This document shows, in pieces, positions 6,030-8,455 of a stretch of DNA of 8,455 nt (position 1 is its first letter; every line of letters begins with the position of its first letter). The stretch is from the NCBI GenBank assembly GCA_028868455.1, contig JAGWUK010000100.1, positions 1 to 8,455 on the forward strand, read 5' to 3'. Below the pieces are notes generated by a model. The model worked only from the letters and a program-made list of their open reading frames with translations. It had not been told where the DNA came from and did no database searches. Source of the DNA: Burkholderiales bacterium (GTDB lineage Bacteria; Pseudomonadota; Gammaproteobacteria; Burkholderiales; Burkholderiaceae_D). Both the position numbers and the translations under genes were made by a program.

Positions 6030-6060
6030 TATCCGCCACTTCAACATCATCCGATTTTTT

Positions 6061-6504
6061 ATGAGCCAGTCAGACAATCGAGCATTTCAACGCGTACAAT
6101 TTTTCCGCCTGCCAAAAGAACAGGAATTTGTTCCGGTCTGGGTATTCAATTCACATCAACCCGGCAAGAGTATCGCGGGTCTGGTCGTCAACCTGAGTAA
6201 AACAGGTATACAAGTGCTGACGGCGGTCAATGAAGCACCGACCCAGCAGCATTACCGTATCGCTTTTCTGGAAGAGGAGCCCGGTGCCGTCAGTGCGTTG
6301 CCGTCCTGCAAAATCCATCTGATCTGGACTGCTTCTGAACAAGGTCTGTACACGCGCAGCGGCTTTGTATTTGATGAGCTGGACGACAGCACTTTGCAAT
6401 TGCTGATCGACCACATGCAGCAAGAAAAACACGCGTTTCTGCGCTGCTCACTGGAAACGGCGGACGAACTTTTTAGCGTTACCGCCGAACCAGTCGCGGG
6501 CTAA
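6061..6504 (+). CDS. PilZ-domain protein, predicted c-di-GMP binding
   Basis: The protein has 147 residues and is cytoplasmic with no membrane segment. Both c-di-GMP-binding signatures of PilZ are present: RxxxR as RAFQR (residues 7-11) and [D/N]xSxxG as NLSKTG (44-49). The barrel continues through CKIHLIWTASEQGLYTRSGFVF (residues 83-104), the usual strand pair ending in a Gly-Phe-x-Phe, and a helical tail follows. Such stand-alone PilZ proteins act as second-messenger receptors controlling motility, adhesion or exopolysaccharide; the output here is not shown by the neighbours. ATG 6061 was chosen because the PilZ motif begins just after it. The upstream in-frame extension to 5827 has no family resemblance and lacks a better start. 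No clear Shine-Dalgarno sequence precedes the ATG (only a T-run), which is unusual. Confidence 0.85.
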   Translation: MSQSDNRAFQRVQFFRLPKEQEFVPVWVFNSHQPGKSIAGLVVNLSKTGIQVLTAVNEAPTQQHYRIAFLEEEPGAVSALPSCKIHLIWTASEQGLYTRSGFVFDELDDSTLQLLIDHMQQEKHAFLRCSLETADELFSVTAEPVAG

Positions 6505-6508
6505 GAAT

Positions 6509-6540
6509 CAGCACGCCGGATACGTGCTGGCCTTTTGTTG
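6509..6540 (+). terminator. Probable Rho-independent terminator after the PilZ gene
   Basis: CAGCACG (6509-6515) pairs with CGTGCTG (6523-6529) over a 7-base loop and is followed by GCCTTTTGTTG. The T-run is interrupted and modest. It lies 4 bp after the PilZ stop and in the convergent gap with the transporter gene, so it may also act weakly on the minus strand. Confidence 0.6.
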
Positions 6541-6553
6541 AATTTGCGGTGAC

Positions 6554-7840
6554 TTAGCTCGCGATTGGCACGCGCGATCCGGCTTCGCGATACAGTTCCG
6601 GGATTTTGTTTTTACTCAACAGCATCATCCAGAAACTGGCAAAGGCCAGCAAGAACCAGTTCAGGCTAGGCAAGTGCACGCGTTGTGCCAGATCGAATAA
6701 AACGCCGCCAACCAGGCTGCCTATCATATTGCCCATGCTTTGATAAAACATCTGGCGCGACATCAGTTGTCCGGTATCGGCGGCCGAGCGATTGGCAAAG
6801 CGTGCCGTCAGCACATCCAGCGATGGTCCGTAAAAAACCTGGCCAAATGACAGCAACACGGCCGATGCCACCACCATGCTGGCATGTCGTCCAAACATCA
6901 CCATCAGCGCAAAGCTTAAAAACAGGCAGGCATAGCCGATTTGCAAAAAGCGAAAATGATCGCGGGTGCGGATTGCGCGCTTGGAAATGGGAATCTGAAA
7001 AAAGATAATCACCAGCGCGCCGAGCCAGAACGGTGTCGATACCGGTAACTGCGGTGTGTATTTCGGAATATGCAAACTGAAGCCGATCATGGGCTGTACG
7101 GCAAAACACCAGAATACGGCGTTCGACACATAAAACATCATCGGCAACCGCGCGGCCTGCACTTGTACATCAGACGCGACATCGCCAATTGATGCCTGCG
7201 CGGGCAATTCCGATGGCGTGCTGTTGTCCAGCCTGCCTGCCGTGCCGGGTGCAAGCTGCGTCAGACTTTCAGTCTCATGTCGACTGATATCGCGCATGGC
7301 GACCAGCATGAATATGCCGTAGGCAATGAATGTAATCAGCACGATCAAAAACACCAGTTTCAAACTATCATGCGGCACCCAGCTTGCCGTCAGATACCCG
7401 CCCACAAGCCCAATACGGATGGCGAACGCCAGTCGGCTGAACAAGGACGTCTGATCCAGATCGCGGAGTTTGAGCAGATAATTTTTTAACCCCGGAAACG
7501 ACATGCCGCTGCCCAGTCCGGCGAGCAAGGCAAACAAGGCCAGCCCCCAGGCCTGATGCAGATAGGCCATGCAGTACAGCGCGACGCCTTCCAGCAAAAT
7601 ATTGCCCGTGACGACCCACGGATGATTGGCAAAGCGAGTAAAACGACTACCTGCATACGAGCCAAGCACGCGCCCCAGATTGAGTCCAAATAAGATGGAC
7701 GCAGCCCAAAAGCCGGAAAAATTTTTCCCGGTTTCAGACACGATCAACGGCGTATATAAAGCCACACCGCCAGAGGCAATCGCAACGCCGACATAAATTA
7801 AATAGGCATTGAATACAGGATTAAAAGTGCGTTTTTGCAT
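6554..7840 (-). CDS. Major facilitator superfamily (MFS) transporter
   Basis: The protein has 428 residues with about twelve hydrophobic segments arranged as two groups of six. They are separated by a hydrophilic, probably cytoplasmic loop of about 50 residues (roughly 183-232), the classical MFS layout for a proton-coupled inner-membrane carrier. Gly-rich helix 4 (ALLAGLGSGMSFPG, residues 104-117) and the related helix in the second half (LLSFGQVFYGPSLDVLTARF, 329-348) are drug-efflux-like features. The cytoplasmic motif A between helices 2 and 3 is poorly preserved (GSYAGSRFTRF). The substrate is unknown; it could be efflux of a drug, sugar or metabolite. ATG 7840 has no Shine-Dalgarno sequence, and no alternative in-frame start exists before the upstream ORF stop. 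The gene is 68 bp downstream of the 96-aa ORF on the same strand, so it may be cotranscribed. Confidence 0.9.
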   Translation of the reverse strand: MQKRTFNPVFNAYLIYVGVAIASGGVALYTPLIVSETGKNFSGFWAASILFGLNLGRVLGSYAGSRFTRFANHPWVVTGNILLEGVALYCMAYLHQAWGLALFALLAGLGSGMSFPGLKNYLLKLRDLDQTSLFSRLAFAIRIGLVGGYLTASWVPHDSLKLVFLIVLITFIAYGIFMLVAMRDISRHETESLTQLAPGTAGRLDNSTPSELPAQASIGDVASDVQVQAARLPMMFYVSNAVFWCFAVQPMIGFSLHIPKYTPQLPVSTPFWLGALVIIFFQIPISKRAIRTRDHFRFLQIGYACLFLSFALMVMFGRHASMVVASAVLLSFGQVFYGPSLDVLTARFANRSAADTGQLMSRQMFYQSMGNMIGSLVGGVLFDLAQRVHLPSLNWFLLAFASFWMMLLSKNKIPELYREAGSRVPIAS

Positions 7841-7864
7841 AAAGTGAAACGGGATCGGAATGTA

Positions 7865-7893
7865 CCAGACAGGTGTCGCAGCGTATCGTCTGG
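7865..7893 (-). other. Inverted repeat in front of the MFS gene
   Basis: CCAGAC (7865-7870) and GTCTGG (7888-7893) are perfect partners across 17 bases, ending 24 bases before the transporter ATG on the message strand. No U-run follows. It is possibly a translational control hairpin or an operator. Confidence 0.35.
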
Positions 7894-7908
7894 CTGGATG
7901 CGCTTGCT

Positions 7909-8199
7909 TCAGGTCGTCTTTTTGCCTGACAGAGGTACTGAGATCATGCGCGCAGCAACTGGTTCAATGATGCAAAGATTGAATCGGTAAGGGCAGTGCG
8001 CGTTCTGATGAGTCCAGCCGGGAAATCGACCGAGATGAAGAATATTACGGGTGTCAGGCAGTGTAACGTATTTGTCAAATACATGCTGATGAGTAATTTT
8101 TTGCACGCCAAACCTTTGCATCAGGCCGCCGTGACTGCCGTATTCCTGCACCGCCGGAAACAGGCATTCAGTGACTTCCCCTTGATGTTTGATTTGCAT
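7909..8199 (-). CDS. Small hypothetical protein, 96 residues, no family recognised
   Basis: The frame runs from ATG 8199 (or TTG 8202, which adds one Met) to TGA 7909. The N-terminus is MQIKHQGEVTECLFPAV. The chain is soluble-looking and relatively rich in His (eight) with three Cys, and there is no membrane segment or signal peptide. I cannot assign a domain. The case for a real gene rests on expression signals: a perfect GGAGG (minus strand, 8216-8212) lies 9 bases before TTG 8202 and 12 before ATG 8199, and a good promoter lies about 45 bases upstream. Against it, the protein sequence has no recognisable fold pattern and the region also reads open on the other strand. The MFS gene follows after 68 bp with no terminator, so this ORF could be its small upstream partner. 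Confidence 0.45.
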   Translation of the reverse strand: MQIKHQGEVTECLFPAVQEYGSHGGLMQRFGVQKITHQHVFDKYVTLPDTRNILHLGRFPGWTHQNAHCPYRFNLCIIEPVAARMISVPLSGKKTT

Positions 8200-8210
8200 C
8201 AAAAATCATT

Positions 8211-8219
8211 TCCTCCCCC
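8211..8219 (-). promoter_or_regulatory. Strong Shine-Dalgarno sequence for the 96-residue ORF
   Basis: The minus strand reads GGGGGAGGA. Spacing favours TTG 8202 (9 bases from GGAGG) over ATG 8199 (12 bases). An ATG at 8209-8207 is only 2 bases away and opens a 13-codon frame, so it is less likely. Confidence 0.5.
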
Positions 8220-8249
8220 TTGAAAGCCGACAATCTACGCTCTATCTTA

Positions 8250-8279
8250 ATTATGCAAAGGCGATCAGACGATCGTCAG
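8250..8279 (-). promoter_or_regulatory. Predicted sigma70 promoter for the 96-residue ORF and possibly the MFS gene
   Basis: On the minus strand CTGACG (8279-8274) and CATAAT (8255-8250) are 18 bp apart, matching 4/6 and 5/6 of consensus. Transcription would start near 8243, about 44 bases before ATG 8199. Confidence 0.5.
8268..8277. promoter_or_regulatory. Perfect 10-bp palindrome overlapping the -35 box, operator candidate
   Basis: GACGATCGTC is its own reverse complement and overlaps the predicted -35 hexamer at 8274-8279, where a dimeric repressor would block RNA polymerase. The remaining bases from 8280 to 8455 hold no gene I can support. Confidence 0.3.
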
Positions 8280-8455
8280 GATCGGTGAAAGTTGCCCTGC
8301 CAATCGTGCGATACATTGTCGTCACGTTGTGCTGCGGCGGTTGGTATCGGTTCTGCCTTTGTAACGATTTTCAGGCAATGGCGATGTATTGTTTTTTTCG
8401 TTTCATGCGGATGTCTGCGTCTGCCCGGAGTGGGAAAAACGAGTAATGCGTTGTT

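Larger units (their letters stand above)
5604..6060. other. 457-bp intergenic region between divergent cupin and PilZ genes
   Basis: The left third holds the cupin -10 candidate and the 11-bp direct repeat. A weak inverted repeat, GGCTG/CAGCC, lies at 5736-5757. A possible 36-codon ORF occupies 5789-5899. A hairpin sits at 6012-6029 near the PilZ start. Long minus-strand frames at about 5762-6039 and a plus-strand extension of the PilZ frame back to 5827 have no recognisable protein content. No tRNA or known riboswitch was recognised. Confidence 0.5.

Noticed and set aside
5762..6039. Two overlapping minus-strand frames of 80 and 85 residues
   Set aside because: No domain, no clear ribosome site and mutually overlapping; most likely chance open frames.
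5827..6060. N-terminal extension of the PilZ frame
   Set aside because: It is Arg/His-rich with no family resemblance; PilZ motifs start right after ATG 6061.
8371..8406. 11-codon minus-strand frame (MKRKKQYIAIA) that could be a leader peptide
   Set aside because: It has no ribosome site, lies upstream of the predicted promoter start and is short enough to be chance.
7996..8446. Plus-strand frames of 75 and 85 residues
   Set aside because: They lie opposite the better-supported 96-aa ORF and its promoter, with no recognisable protein features.

Overview
The window looks like a chromosomal segment of a betaproteobacterium, most likely Burkholderiales and possibly Oxalobacteraceae (Herminiimonas-like). 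This placement is inferred from moderate GC content, a PHA-granule phasin with a long Ala/Lys/Pro tail, and a TolC-type protein paired with a Tat-exported multicopper oxidase. No mobile element, CRISPR array, tRNA, rRNA or phage gene was seen. It reads as ordinary core or near-core chromosome made of short, mostly unrelated transcription units.

Layout. (1) Bases 1-1969, plus strand: the end of an outer-membrane efflux (TolC-family) gene, followed 33 bp later by a multicopper oxidase with a Tat signal and all four copper motifs. This is probably a periplasmic copper-handling operon whose 5' part lies outside the window. A 12-bp perfect inverted repeat follows it. (2) Bases 2225-2758, plus: a RimJ/RimL-type GNAT acetyltransferase, convergent with (3) bases 2836-3870, minus: a phasin. 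A near-ideal bidirectional terminator separates the two. (4) Bases 4157-4618, minus: an unassigned 153-aa protein, possibly STAS-like, with a strong promoter placed so that its mRNA would be leaderless. It is divergent from (5) bases 4831-5208, plus: a MazG-like nucleotide pyrophosphohydrolase. (6) Bases 5283-5603, minus: a small single-domain cupin. (7) A 457-bp gap holding a duplicated 11-bp motif and a possible 36-codon ORF. (8) Bases 6061-6504, plus: a PilZ-domain protein with intact c-di-GMP-binding motifs, followed by a hairpin shared with (9) bases 6554-7840, minus: a 12-TM major facilitator transporter. (10) Bases 7909-8199, minus: a 96-aa orphan ORF with a good promoter and Shine-Dalgarno sequence, possibly cotranscribed with the transporter. 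The last 200 bp hold only its promoter and an operator-like palindrome.

The clearest functional partnership is TolC with the multicopper oxidase: cuprous ion oxidation in the periplasm plus an outer-membrane exit duct. The other genes are general metabolism (PHA granules, nucleotide-pool cleaning, acetylation) or signalling (c-di-GMP). I found no convincing undescribed multigene system. The most checkable oddities are in gene expression: a predicted leaderless gene, two genes without a Shine-Dalgarno sequence but with leader hairpins, and an unassigned small protein that looks well expressed.
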